Origin: Raffaelea ambrosiae
Taxonomy: Eukaryota > Ascomycota > Sordariomycetes > Ophiostomatales > Ophiostomataceae
Assembly (NCBI GenBank): GCA_002778195.1
Contig: PCDI01000020.1
Coordinates: 448,605-512,604 of the forward strand
Direction: 5' to 3'
DNA: 64,000 nt
In this document: positions 23,409-34,689 of the stretch, one piece after another
Layout of the letters: each line of letters opens with the position of its first letter
Numbering within the stretch: the stretch's first letter is position 1
Position numbers and translations under genes: made by a program
Notes under the pieces: generated by a model
What the model saw: only the letters and a program-made list of their open reading frames with translations
What the model was told of the DNA's origin: nothing
The model's database searches: none

Positions 23409-24472
23409 CGGGTTGGGAAGCGGAGCGGCGTTAGGCTTCTTAGCGAACGGGGTAGGGAGCGAGGGAGTTGGCGTTGTGATAAGCGTTTGGGGAGTACGAG
23501 CAGGGGCGGTGTCCGCGGCGGGGGGGCGTCGGAGGGAGCCTCGAGCGTTTAAGCGGAGGCGGTGGTTGTTTAAAGATTATAGTAACGTTATAAAGCCGTA
23601 ATAGTTTGGTGTAAGAGCATTAACATAAATCTAGTGTTAGTATAGCTTACAAGAAATAATATCTTCTAAGATGGTTCGAAGCTGTTTGTTAGGTATTTCG
23701 GCTTTTATAGCAAGCCGTTAGAATTTAGTAAAAAAGGTGTTAAAGTCTTTATTCGTTTAACGGTAGCGGAGCAGTTTTTAACGGGAATTTTAGACTAGGT
23801 CGGGGTTTTCAAACGCTCGATTAAGGATTTCTAAAATGTTATAATAGTCGCGAAGTACCTCGTAATCGTTTTAGCAGTACGGGAGAATTTACGCGTAAGC
23901 CGCGCTTGTTAAGCGGCCCGTTGTATAAACCAAGCGAAAGACGGGAGTAGGGAAGCGATCAGCGTTAACAGTTAGTTTGTCTCGTACGGCTTGTTTGAAG
24001 CGGCGGAGGTCCGAGCGAGTACCGTCGAACTTGTTAGGGTNGGGTAGCTTTTNAGAGCGGGTGGTNGAGGGAGGTTCGGGAGGAGTCGGAGGATGCGGTG
24101 TTAGAGTTCGACCTTCGCCGGCGTCAGTGGACGAGGGCAGGGGGGAAGCAGACGAGGGGGCAGGTACAGTCGGGGCTTGTAAACGGCGGAGGTGTTCGAG
24201 GTTTATACGCGCGTCGAGTAGTTACTCAGTCAGGCCTTTAACAAAGTAACGGCTCTCCTCGAAGCGGCTATTAGCGGCGACAAGTTCGGTGCGGGCGGTA
24301 GTCAATTCTTCGTCTTGCTAGCGAAGAAGTTCGTAAGTGGCTTGGAAGTAAGCTATCCAAGCCCTGGGATCGGCGGCTATCGAATTAGCGAAGTCTTCCG
24401 GGTCGGAGGGCATGGCAGGGGGTTCCGGGATCGTAAGCATCTCGTCGGCACCTATGNGAAGGAGCTACGTAA

Positions 24473-24748
24473 TGTCACGGCCGGCAGGCAGACAGGTAAG
24501 CAGGGACGAGATGCAGTATATTTAGGATAGCTAGTCTTCTACAAAGGTGCAGGTAGGGGTCAGGTTGTAGACGAAGACGTAGCTCAAGGAGCTACGTTTA
24601 GGAGGCAGATGCGGCTNAAAGAACTATTTACGATAGCGGTGACAAGCGGCAGTAATCTTAAGGGGGATCAGCTAGGTCTGCCAGCTAGCATACGAGTAGA
24701 CAGACAATAAGCAAGCAGGGTGGGGCTCCGGCACGGCGGTCCGTGATA
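24473..24748 (-). repeat. 5' LTR of second Gypsy element
   Basis: 276 bases, TGTCACGGCCGGCAGG to CGGTCCGTGATA; the ends form an inverted repeat (TGTCACGG/CCGTGATA). It matches the copy at 19161. Because coding is on the minus strand, this copy is the 5' LTR and its first base in element orientation is 24748. Confidence 0.85.
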
Positions 24749-25414
24749 ATTACGCTATTTAAAAGGGAGCGAAAACCTCGGTATTTATTACACTTATTAG
24801 TCGTAAAGTAAGAAGATTAACGTTATCGGCTACGTTAACGCTTTTTAGAAAGACGATATTCTCTTTCGTAAGTCGACTTACGGTTACGTGTTTATAATAA
24901 TCGAAGCTCCCGTTTCGTGGACTAATAAACAGTTGTTAACGGTGAGTAGCTTTACTTACGAGGTTAAGTACTCTATAAGTTACTTCGCTATCACCTAGGC
25001 TGCTTAAATTAAGTAAATGCTTAATGAGTTAGAGTTAGAGTGTACGGTTACGCTCCGTATTAATAATAACTCTGTTATTAAGCTAGTTTAAAGCGACGCT
25101 TTCCACCCGCGATCCAAACACTTTAATATTAAATATCACTTCTTTAGAGAGCGAGTCGAAGTAGGTTTACTTAACGTAGAGTACGTTAATACGAAGGATT
25201 AACTAACGAACGTATTCACTAAGCTTTTAGTAGGGGATCTCTTTGCACGTTTAACTAGAAAGCTTATAAAGCCGGTCAACTCGTGATATCTCTTTTGTTT
25301 AAATGTTATTATATTTCTTTTAAACTTTATTAAAAAAGGAGGCTCTCTTTTTAGTTATTTGGAGGCTTTCGCGATAGTTGTTGTTATTTTACTATCACTA
25401 AGCCTTAGGGGGAG
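24749..25414 (+). mobile_element. RIP-damaged Ty1/Copia RNase H 3' end
   Basis: Translation shows GYVNAF, KSTYGYVFI, APVSWTNKQLLTVSSFTYEVKY, HPRSKHFNIKYHFFRERVEV, LLNVEYVNTKD and LTNVFTKLLVGDLFARL. This is the C-terminal RNase H of a Ty1/Copia element in plus orientation. TAA/TAG stops replace expected Gln/Trp codons, consistent with RIP. The purine tract AGGGGGAG ends the element right before an LTR-like TGTT. The 5' portion is missing, truncated at the junction with the second Gypsy element. Confidence 0.85.
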
Positions 25415-25631
25415 TGTTAACAAGTGTTTGTTAGCTAACGGTGCACTTACGTATACACGTTGCGTTAATTAGCTAGCTAAGCACTAGGCTCCACTTATTT
25501 CCATATATAAAAGCTCCTCCGTGTTGGCCCTTAAGTATTTAGACTTTTAACCTTTAACCTATCCTCTTTTTCTTTTAGATAGTCTAGCCCTATACGGTGT
25601 TAAATGCAACTATTAAATCATACTTTTGACA
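25415..25631 (+). repeat. Probable 3' LTR of Copia element
   Basis: Begins TGTTAACAAGTG immediately after the polypurine tract, contains a TATA box (CATATATAAAAG near 25503) and is taken to end near TTTTGACA. Position and composition support an LTR; the right boundary is approximate because the 5' copy is absent. Confidence 0.6.
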
Positions 25632-26293
25632 GTTATTTTACTTTAATTACGAAAAAAAACAGTGTTTAAAGCAGTGTGGTTATAAGTGCTATTAATGAGT
25701 TAAATATATTATACTCCGTCTCTTAAACAAGCAGTGATTATAAAAAAGTAACTAATCATTTAAAAGCTTATTCTCCTTCGCTTAAACTCATAAACGAAAG
25801 ACCGAGATTTGAAAAAGCGGCTTTTATTATAAGTAAACGTGAGTTTAGTAGGATTTACTATATTAAGATACTTTTTTCGTATAATCAAGCCGTACTCATT
25901 AACCAGCGCATAAGCTTAAACTGCTTTTATAACTTTTACAACTGTTTAATAAGTAGCTTTTAACGGTGAAGGGCCGCAAGGAGCACCAAGGTTGTCTACT
26001 ATTAAGTTTAATGCTTTTTAGTGGGAGAAGATGCTTTTTAATAAAAGAAGATTACACCGAAAAAGCTCACCGACTCGATGCACTTAGTTTTTTTTAAAGC
26101 ATTTTTTAGTGTATTAAAGATTCTCAACATATACCTATTCTTATCGTATGTATCTCTATCTATCAGAAGTATTCTTTGAGAGTCGGCGATTACGTGATAT
26201 AAAATGGGATTTTTCTGACTAAAACCCCCCTAAATGACGGTACTCTAGTCAAACAATGGTGGTACTATAGCAATTCCCTATTATAACTACTAT
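25632..26293. other. AT-rich decayed sequence
   Basis: No gene supported. TA-rich, probably RIP-damaged transposon remnant. The last 70 bases are less altered and border the 3' end of the rhodopsin-like gene. Confidence 0.4.
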
Positions 26294-27543
26294 TTAACAA
26301 CTATTTAAGTTGTTTATATTTATATTATCGCGTTTGTTTAACGTTAACTCCTCTTCGCTGTCTGCCCGCGTGTCGTTTTGCGTTGTCCATAATGCCGAGA
26401 TATTATACTTGTCTTTCTTAGACCGTCTTCCCGATACCTCTGCTGACGACGACGCAGAGGGCGCTTTAAGCTCGATACCTGGTGTCGATGTCGGGATCGG
26501 CTGGTCTGTCACCTGGTGGCTCGATACGCCGCGAACAGCCGAGCCAACTGAGTGGCCGATTAGACGGAAGAGGGGGCGTAGGGTGGCCAAGCTGCCGGCC
26601 GTGATAGCGAGAGCCTGTTCGGCCGTGGACCAAATTGCAATATCGACGGTGGCCCCTGAGAGGTTAGTAGACGTTCGAACGAAAGTGAGCAAGGACAACC
26701 TACAAAGAAAATCCTGGCTGCGAAAGTTCCCAACATAGCGGAAGCGAATGACAACCGCGCAGCTCGCCAGACAGGCCAGAGCCATGATCGGAGCCAGTGC
26801 GATCTTGCTGCGTGTGTCCATCTTAAGGTGGAAGATCATGACGATCGGCAAGATGGCAAAGGTGAAGTCGCACACCACGCTAAAGGCGCTGTAGATGTAC
26901 GTGATCAGAATAACCGCATCGATCGTAATACAATGGCCCGTGTAGCCCTCGAGATACCGCGTCCAGAAATAAGTCACGGGGCGGCACTGGAAGAGCGTGA
27001 TAAAGAAAAAGGCCACGCCAGTGAGCACCGTCACCGTCATGACCGTGTAGATGATCCAGATGTCGATCCGTCGCACCGTGATCCGAAGGAGAAACCAGCC
27101 AATCGAGATTTTCGACGCGATCATCGAGCTGCAATACCACATGTAACACAACCACCAGTACTGTTTTGTCAGGGAGGAAGTTGGATAAAAACGAAAAGAG
27201 GGGGGAAGAAAACACGAAACAAACCTTTAATGCTCGAGTCATGTCAATGAGCTCCAAATCCCAGTAATGCTGGCCTGTGCCATAATGGACGCCGACAAGG
27301 GCAGACGAAGCAAAGAGAACAAAAAAGATCTAACAAGATCGAAAGGTCAGCCATACTCTGATTTGGACAGAACGATCAAACATGATGCCATACATAAGCT
27401 GCCACCATAGCCCAGTCATCCAAGCCAAAGTTTCGGACCATCACGCTGCGCACATAGCATCGGAGCGCCAGCGCAAAGCCTGCCAAAACGAGCAGGGCAA
27501 TAACTACAGCCCGCAATTGGGGGCCTCGGTCCTCGATAGCCAT
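26294..27543 (-). CDS. SAT4/rhodopsin-like integral membrane protein
   Basis: Four exons on the minus strand: 27543-27394, 27329-27225, 27160-26704 and 26655-26294, 357 residues. Introns are 64, 64 and 48 nt; the third is in frame but its removal joins DFL to WATVDIAIWSTAEQALAITAG, the conserved block of this family. Seven hydrophobic segments are visible, with FGLDDWAMVAAY, GVHYGTGQHYW, FQCRPVTYFW and SLATLRPLFR as family landmarks, then a polar tail. The family is common in filamentous fungi and its molecular role is mostly unknown; some members relate to effector-like or G-protein-coupled functions. It is the first intact gene telomere-proximal to the transposon block. Confidence 0.88.
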
Positions 27544-30250
27544 AGTGTGTGTTGAATTGGACGTAGAAAGAGAGTGAAGAGAAGAGAAGAGAAGGGAAGA
27601 GGAAAGAAAAATAAAGAGAAAAGAAAAGTAAAGGAAGGGAAGGGAGGGGAAAATACTAAGGGTTTGATTTAGTTTTTCTCGGTTTCAGTGTCAGTGTCAG
27701 TCCCAGGTAAAGTTGTATCCTTGTCCTCTAGCTATAACTCATGTATACACGTGTACAGTGGGAAAGCGAAGAAGCAAAATGGCCGCTAGTGAGGCGTTTC
27801 AGGGACTCTTTGGGGGCTCAGGAAAGAAGACTGTTCAACAAACAGGCGCAGGTCGACCACAATGATGCCGTCTTTTGTTGGTATACACGCAAGGCAGAGT
27901 TTTCCCAAGTAACGGATGTTGAAGAATAGCAGGCTGCCCGCTTGTCCCGGCCTTTCCTTGGCAACGTGCAGTAGAAGCCGTTTCGAGATTACGGCGTGTT
28001 GAGAAAGTTGGGAAATTTTGACAGTGCAGAGAGTATGGAATTCCTAGGTTGGATCGATGAAATGAATCCAAGGGTATACATAACATCCTATCACAACGAA
28101 ATCCAAAAGCTGAACGCATAGTCTTAAGTCAAAGGGAGTTACACTTGTGTTTATTCCCCCTTTCTTTTCTTTATCGGCCTACCTGGTTACCCTAACACTA
28201 TGAAAGTACGAATACAGCACCACGGCTGCCGAGCAGTGGCGACGAAATATCGCTCCGGAAATAGGAAAAAGAGGGCTAGGGTCGTGTGAGTGGCTCGGAC
28301 GTTTTGGTGTCATGACAGATTTGTGTGGTCAAATGCGACGCTGAGTAACCAAACTACTAATAACTAACCAGAGATTCGATGCCGATCCAATGCTCTTGCC
28401 TGCAAAGTGATTTAAGCAGACGAGTTCTTTTCTGTAATCACTCTCGTACTCTTTGTTCTGCACGACATCCTTCTTCGGCTCGTTTCCAACATGAAATCTG
28501 GCATAAATCTGGTATATAAAAAACGAGCTCTCGATCAGCCTCTAGAACGTTTCGAACTATTCGAACTGAATTACAGAAGGTGTATACAGTGTATTCTCAA
28601 AAGGCCTCTTACTTAACCCAGAGGGGATAACCTACCGGCGGTGTCGATTCCGGTGGGAAACCAAAGCCGCTGTTACACTCGGTCCTAAGCTATTCCTGGA
28701 AAACATCCGCTTCGCAAAGACCCCCCCCCACTAAATCGTCGCTAGAACGGGAACGAGCCTCTTCCCTTTCGACATTTTCAACATCTTCCACGCAGCCCAC
28801 ACAGACTACGGAAGCCGCCAGAAACGGTCGTTGCCCTCCAAGGCGAAACAGAGATCGGCATGCCTTCCGCATGATTCGTTTTGCTGTGGTGATGCCAGTC
28901 CAGTCCCTGGTTTTTGTTTCTACTAATACATGGTGCTGTTTTTGTACTGTTTTTTATTCGTACTCATGCACATACTGGGTCCAGAACACGGAATACGTAC
29001 CAGAGAAGAGTCACATAAGTAATAGTGCTCTAGCAGCTGGGTCCTTTGATGACGTAAGGATCAAAATGGTTGGATTACAATCTGCCAAGCCGTCGCTATG
29101 GGACAAATCTGGAGAAAAAGAAGACCTCGTGGGATGGCTCGGCCTTCTCAACAACGCTCGCTTAATCTCGCAGTAAGAACAAGAGCCGAGGGTCGGTTCT
29201 TGGATCGATCCGGGAATTGCCCGGAGGGAGATATTTGTTCGAGATAGGGTCGTATCTTCTTTTCGTTTGCCGCTTTGACACTTTCTAGCAAGCAAGTTTT
29301 CGTAGTACGATCTTTTCTTTGGACGTTACGAATTAGCTCCTTAGCTTACGCCCTGACTCATGCGCTATGTGCGCTCTCTCTAGTTTCTCAAACCAAACAC
29401 AACTAAGTTCCCCTGCCAGCCACACTCGTATGTTGATCTGCAAATTTGGCAGCTCGAATATAAGGCTGGAGTAGCTTGGCAGTGGACTTGGCCGCCATTT
29501 TTTGCCTGAGCAGAACCTCAAAATATTATCTCTACGAGTACGATTATGTGGCAGTAATCTCTGACCAGCCATAGAAGAAACAATCGGCGTATCTGTGCGC
29601 TCGCGTTCCTACTGTCGCATTGAACCAGGAACCCGATACGCTTTGACGATCAGCTGAATCGCTAAATACTATGTAGGATTCATCATACATCGAGAGGTAT
29701 ATTATAACCAGGGCCCAGGGGTAACGAACAATGCATTTCCGCATTGGCATGAAATTAAAAAGGCTTTGGTGTGCCAACGTATTTTCATTTGCTCGTCGAA
29801 TCCAGACACAAAAACGTACGGGCGATCGTTAAAGACTCGCTTTCAGGGGCTCAGACTAATGTGGGGGGGTTCTCTGGAAAATGGAAAAACTTTGCGTGGC
29901 GAGGCCCGCCTTAACTGCCGGGCTGTGCGATGATCGATTAGACGCTAGAATGTAGAAAGACAACTTGTAGCACAAACAAGAAGAGACTACAGACAAGACT
30001 CAATTATGACGGTCGTCTTTAAAGGTTTTATTTAAAGTAAAAAGAAGTCCTTATACTTTACCGACGATAAATATGAGATCGGTGCGACTGGAAAGAAACA
30101 TGTTTTATAACATTCTGTTTATATACTTCTACTTCTGCCTCAGGCATTATCTCTGTATCTCTCTTTCTTCCTGTCTCTCTCTCTCAGTTTCATTCACTTA
30201 ACACTTTTGAGTAATTCTTGAGTCCGTCGTGCTACTGCAAGCCCCTGCCC
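27544..30250. other. Gene-poor region
   Basis: No convincing gene. A purine-rich GAAGAG tract (27570-27650) lies upstream of the rhodopsin-like gene. Short frames around 27740-28120 and 28870-29300 have no recognisable motifs or clean splice structure. A CT-rich tract precedes 30190. Confidence 0.4.
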
Positions 30251-31500
30251 ATGGCGTCCACAGCTACTCCTGATCTTCTCGAGCACTACCTAGTATTGGA
30301 ATCCCTGGCCGATGAGCTTCTCGCGCAGCTTCCACAGCCCCTCAGTGTCGATCTTCTCTATGACCCAATTACGTGGCAATTAGTCAAGAAGAAGCCATTG
30401 TTCTCAGTAAGACCACCGGCAAAGGCGGCAAAGACGTGGGTGGTAGCGCTCTGGTCCTTTGTAATAAGAAAAAGGGTCTTCATGTGGATGCCGCTAACGT
30501 CGCTTTCGAGCCACTTTGTTGCCGTAGATGTTGTCCATCTCGGTCAGACTACCGAGGAGACAGCCATGCCGGTTAGGCGTTGGCGGTCTTGGACTGGCGT
30601 AAGCGAACTAGCGCCAGTATTTCTTGCATGTAGGGTCGACGAAAGCTTCGCCGGCCTGACCGACCCTTTTTTTTTTTTTTTTGTTCTTTCCTCGCTTTGC
30701 TCAATTCTTTTCTTCTTCATCTCCCTCGCTTTGCCCCTTTTCTCCTGCTTCGTTTAAACTCACCTATATCCTACTGGCCTAGTAATCAGGTGGGCAAAAT
30801 TAGTGTAGTAAAATGCGAGCCGCAGAGCTAGGTCCTTGCGGGATACCACATGTCCAGTATCAGAGATTGATGAGCGCCTGCGCATCACAAGAATGCCCTC
30901 GTAACTACTGATGATGTCCATTCCCAACCACAAAAAGAACTAGAGCAGCTGGTAGCAAACGATGCCCTATACAAATTAAAGGAGCTGCTGGCCCACGAGC
31001 AGCGGTTGCCGATCTAAAGGCCGTTATCTTTCAGTATGCCGTACAGAAAGCATGTCGATAGGGACGTCTTATCGACGCTCGCGAGGATGCCGCTGAAGAA
31101 GAGGATGGCCTCGCGACACTGCTCGCGCTTTATTTTGTTAGCCGCCTCCGACAGGGCTGGAAGCTATGGCGTTTCATATTTCCATCGCTGCCGCCCATAT
31201 GGGATAGCTCATCGCCAGCATCAACAACGGCTCCCGCATCATCTCCCTGATAGCGTTGTGGTTGCGGCATCGGCTGAGCCGCGACAATCCACAATGGTTC
31301 CTTAATTTTAATTACGCCCCAAGTGCTGCCATCGAGGGCGGCACATTTGTGATTGTCTTCACACTGACGTCTGCCGTGTTTGGCGGCCGTTGCCGCGACG
31401 TCTTTCCCGTCTAGTGGGGTAACAACACCAAGGGAAACATTGACTATTACACGACGGACCCAGCCTTTCAGCGTCGTCTGTTCAAAATTTTTTAAAATAT
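30251..31500 (+). pseudogene. Decayed gene(s) of unknown family
   Basis: Coding-like blocks in shifting frames lie in order on the plus strand: MASTATPDLLEHYLVLES with ELLAQLPQPLSVDLLYDP (30251 on), LSKTTGKGGKDVGGSALV, a block ending LKELLAHEQRLPI (to about 31016), DGLATLLALYFVSRLRQG with WKLWRFIFPSLPPIWD (about 31080-31210), and SAAIEGGTFVIVFTLTSA then a TAG and WGNNTKGNIDYYTTDPAF (about 31320-31470). Frame changes and a TAG just before WGN point to decay. I cannot name the family, and it may be two neighbouring remnants. A run of about 16 T at 30666 interrupts it. Confidence 0.4.
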
Positions 31501-31884
31501 TTTCTCCGCTACGAGCTTGGTGTGCTTTATTCACGATTGAAACATTGGATAGAAGCCAATCCAAAAAGGAAAATATATAATATGATTAAGCTAAATTTAT
31601 ACTTCAACTACCCAGTTTTCTCCCATCGAGCTCCTTCTAAGATGAAGCCAATGCGGGAAGGCTAAAATGACCTTCTCAAACAAATTTAACAAACTGTAAG
31701 CTTTGTCGTACTGGTCACTTTTAGTACAATACGCAGTTGATATAATCCATCCACTTCTTGTTTGTTCGCTCGCAGGTATGAATTTTTCTTTGTTGATGAT
31801 ATGTTTTGCTAGTTAAGAAGACTGTATAGAACTAATGTAGCTTTTCTAATCTAGTTACCAAAACCCCCGGCTCTAGGAAACAGC

Positions 31885-32139
31885 TTACACATCTCCTCTA
31901 CCCATAGGCAGGTTTATAGGGACTTCTCGTATTTTGGACTTTCTGGGGCTCCCTCCTCTTACTCCTTGGACGTACTGGCCGGCAGGGGGAGGAGCAGCTA
32001 TTAGTAATGAAGTTGGAAGGTCGTGATCAGGGGCAACGTAATTGGAGGGAGCCTTCAAAGGCTTCTTATTAGTTGTTTTTGCTTCGCTGATTGAAAAAAC
32101 AACAAATAAGGGAAGTAAATGAGACTGAAGAGAAAACAT
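31885..32139 (-). CDS. Small open frame, possible gene remnant
   Basis: An 84-codon frame with an ATG start (MFSLQSHLLPLFVVFS, mildly signal-like) and a segment APPPAGQYVQGVRGGSP. A related sequence of about 60 bases, also on the minus strand, occurs near 56620-56680 (PPPAGQCVQ, then a stop). Two copies argue that the segment derives from a gene or repeat family, but there is no evidence that this frame is expressed. Confidence 0.25.
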   Translation of the reverse strand: MFSLQSHLLPLFVVFSISEAKTTNKKPLKAPSNYVAPDHDLPTSLLIAAPPPAGQYVQGVRGGSPRKSKIREVPINLPMGRGDV

Positions 32140-32299
32140 TTTGCCTAGAGGCTGGCCTTAGTCTTGCTGTTTGTTATATATACATAGCTCTAATATACTG
32201 TTTTCCCATTTCAAGTCATATAGCCCCCGCCGCCAACTCAATGGATGGGAACCAAATCATATTTCCCCAGCAGGAAAAATGCCACTTTTCCGGACGCCG

Positions 32300-32590
32300 T
32301 CTACCAAAGAACGGCAAGCTCGAAGCAAGATTCGTCGACGAAGAATTCCCAGCCCTGAAGGTGGACGCGATGCCTGGCTGGTCGTGCTCGGTGCATGTTA
32401 CGGGCTGACGGCTCGCTGGGCGTCTACAACACCACCGACATGTCCGAGGTCATCATCTCCAAGATGACCTTGCCCGGGGCGTTCTCGTCGACTCTCGGCT
32501 AGATCTTCTCTGTCTAGGCCTTTACGCCTTTGCGACCTGTATATTGGGGACCCAGATCGGGCCGACCTTTGATGCCATGGGTCTTATTCA
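32300..32590 (+). pseudogene. Broken monocarboxylate-type MFS gene (N-terminal part)
   Basis: Reads SPEGGRDAWLVVLGACYG, then in another frame GSLGVYNTTDMSEVIISK and STLG, a TAG at 32500-32502, IFSV, a TAG at 32515-32517, and after a further shift AFATCILGTQIGPTFDAMG. This matches the start of an MCT-type carrier like the intact gene at 9203 (DGGRDAWGVLISMF). The two TAGs could come from TGG and CAG by C-to-T/G-to-A change. Only the first few transmembrane segments remain; downstream DNA is unrelated AT-rich sequence. Confidence 0.6.
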
Positions 32591-32792
32591 TTTTTTTATT
32601 CACCCTCTTATTTTGCAAGATTAGTTATAAGTATTTTTTATATAGAAAAACACTTAGAGAAGGAAAATATGATATATCTTCATATTTATACTGGAATGGG
32701 GGAACTACAAAGGAACACCTCCCTATAGTATGCTTAGGAGATAAATTTAGAAGATAAATTTAGAATCTGTATTAAAGGGTTTTATTCTTTTG

Positions 32793-33163
32793 TTACATAA
32801 CACAGCACGCAGGAGGGGGGTTCTCTGTACGCTTCACCTCAGCGTAATTAGTACCCTCCGGCGAGTCTCGAATATCACGAAAGTAACCACTGCGACCCAA
32901 GCCTGCCTAAAGTCGTTAGTAAATAATAAATAAATACGAAGGAAAAATTACTTACATTACTAGTATTCCTATTAGTAAGAGGACCAATCCTAGAGTCGCC
33001 ACCATCACCACGGTTATCTAGGCCGGCCTGAAATTGTTACTAAAATAATATGACATATATACATACATATGAAAGGACTTACATTGCCGGTGTTACCATT
33101 GAGAGGGGCGGCCACAGCGGTTGTGGCTATAACGGTAGTGGCGATAGCAGAGTTGATCTTCAT
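32793..33163 (-). CDS. Small secreted peptide precursor with Kex2 site and CaaX end
   Basis: Three minus-strand exons, 33163-33083, 33027-32956 and 32906-32793, encode 88 residues. Both introns (55 and 49 nt) have GTAAGT donors and AG acceptors, the second with a perfect TACTAAC branch site, and both keep phase 0. The N-terminus MKINSAIATTVIATTAVAAP is a signal peptide with a likely cut after AVA or APL. The C-terminal part reads YAEVKR, a Lys-Arg of Kex2 type, followed by TENPPPACCVM and stop, where CCVM fits a CaaX prenylation box. The ATG has a good context (ACCATGA) and AATAAA lies 9 bases after the stop. Signal peptide plus Kex2 site plus CaaX recalls the hybrid-type pheromone precursor described in Trichoderma reesei; that role is an inference, and the peptide is too short to assign by memory. 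Confidence 0.7.
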
Positions 33164-34689
33164 GGTAGCGGTGGAGAGATGAGTATTTCCAGTATGTGTC
33201 GTCTTGTGCTTTTCGAGTTTCTTTGTCGTTGTTCGTTCTTTGGGTCGAGACTTCTGAGGGGACTTTAACACACATATATGTGGGTTTCTGGCACACTCTC
33301 CGGCTACTCTTTAAGTACTCTCGTCAGCTGATAAAATGTCTATGCGCGTAGTGATTTCTATGTCCAAATCCTGATTTTTGGGATTTTGATCCTGCCGAGT
33401 TAAATCCAGGCTAGAAAGTTACTTAATATATAACCCTAGCTACAAGGGTAACTGTGCCCCTTACCCCGAATCCCCGATGTGGGATTCTAGCCTCGCAGGC
33501 AAATATACATACAGCAAGGGGGTTTTAGAAAATCAAGGCGGATCCCCATTGGCGAGACATTGTAATCAATCCAAGACGATGCACATACTCAGCGTGGCTG
33601 GTACTGAGCAGCTGAATTAAGTGGTCGATGGGAAAAATACCATGGTTCATGAAAAGGAAAATGATACAATATGGACATGTTCTAGCTGCCGTTGTGTCTG
33701 AGCTAGGCTGGAATGCCCTTCTTATCACTTGGATTGACGTCTATAGCAGTATTGGCAGCTATTGGCATATCGCAACAATATGGAGTATATTGTAGTGTGG
33801 GATTGGCAGAGAGAGGAGACGCAAGGATGCGGCAGGAGAAAGGGATGAATGCTTGCGCTATCGGCTGCGTGGCATATAGACTCCTCATGGACTTGAACAA
33901 ACAAATGGTGTAAAGAGTGAAACACGCACTATGTAGACAGCCGCCCTGTTTCCACCACTCGTTGGTGGTCTGCCCTTAATACACGAAGCCCTGTCACTAC
34001 ACCCTGTGCTTGCAACCAGGGCGAAGGAGGAGTCACAAACAACAAAATGCCTCAATGATTTCCATCTTGTTGGTTTCCATCAACTTGTCCGTACTCCCCG
34101 GTCCACCTAGAGGTACAAAATAGAACTGCTATTTTTAGGCTTCTCGAGGGCAGGAGTGCTTGTGAAGGATCGCAGTGGTACAGGTTGCAGACGCAGTGAC
34201 CAGTCTGCAAGAATTGAAGCTATGTGAAAACCCCCATAAATTTGGAAACGTTATTCGTATCGATGCCTACGTGGACAGATTTGGAAAATACTGTCGACGA
34301 AGGAAACAGGTGCTAGACGTAACCTCCATATACTGTCGTATTTAAGTCTGATACTGTCCCTGCCGGTTTCGCCGGTTTAATGGACCGGTAGCCGCTTCAC
34401 CACCAACGAGTTCTTGCTTCTGATTTGGAAACTGTAGCGGAGACAGTGCTGCAGCTCTAGTGGTACGTCATGCCATCCTGAACCCAAGCATGAAATACAA
34501 AACAAATTGAACAACCATAGGCACGCTGATAAAAGATGCTATTATCTTTACACCTCAAATACTGAATTCTACGTTCTACTTGAATCATATCTAGTGCCTG
34601 TCTCTCATAATGGTGGATCATACTGGGAGGAGTCGTTAAAAGCTGGAGTGTCCTTAGTCAGTAGACGAATAAGTCGTATGTCCTAGCTA
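33164..34689. other. Gene-poor region
   Basis: Contains the promoter of the small peptide gene (TATA-like CATATATG about 110 bases upstream of its ATG, near 33275). The rest, including 33500-34650, shows no gene I can support. Confidence 0.4.

Larger units (their letters stand above)
19161..24748 (-). mobile_element. Second Ty3/Gypsy retroelement with two LTRs
   Basis: Bounded by near-identical LTRs (19161 into the gap; 24473-24748). Minus-strand pol fragments run from reverse transcriptase (22329-21598) through RNase H and H2C2 (21261-20647) to integrase (20640-20183), and Gag lies near 23408-23130. Damage is milder than in the neighbouring element: frames of 200-240 codons survive, but key residues and frames are broken. 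It interrupts the plus-strand Gypsy element on the left and abuts Copia sequence on the right. The flanking 5-mers (CCGAG and ATTAC) do not match, so a simple target duplication is not seen. Confidence 0.88.

Noticed and set aside
23160..23552. Plus-strand Arg/Val-rich frame of 130 codons
   Set aside because: Antisense to the Gag region of the second Gypsy element; no motif.
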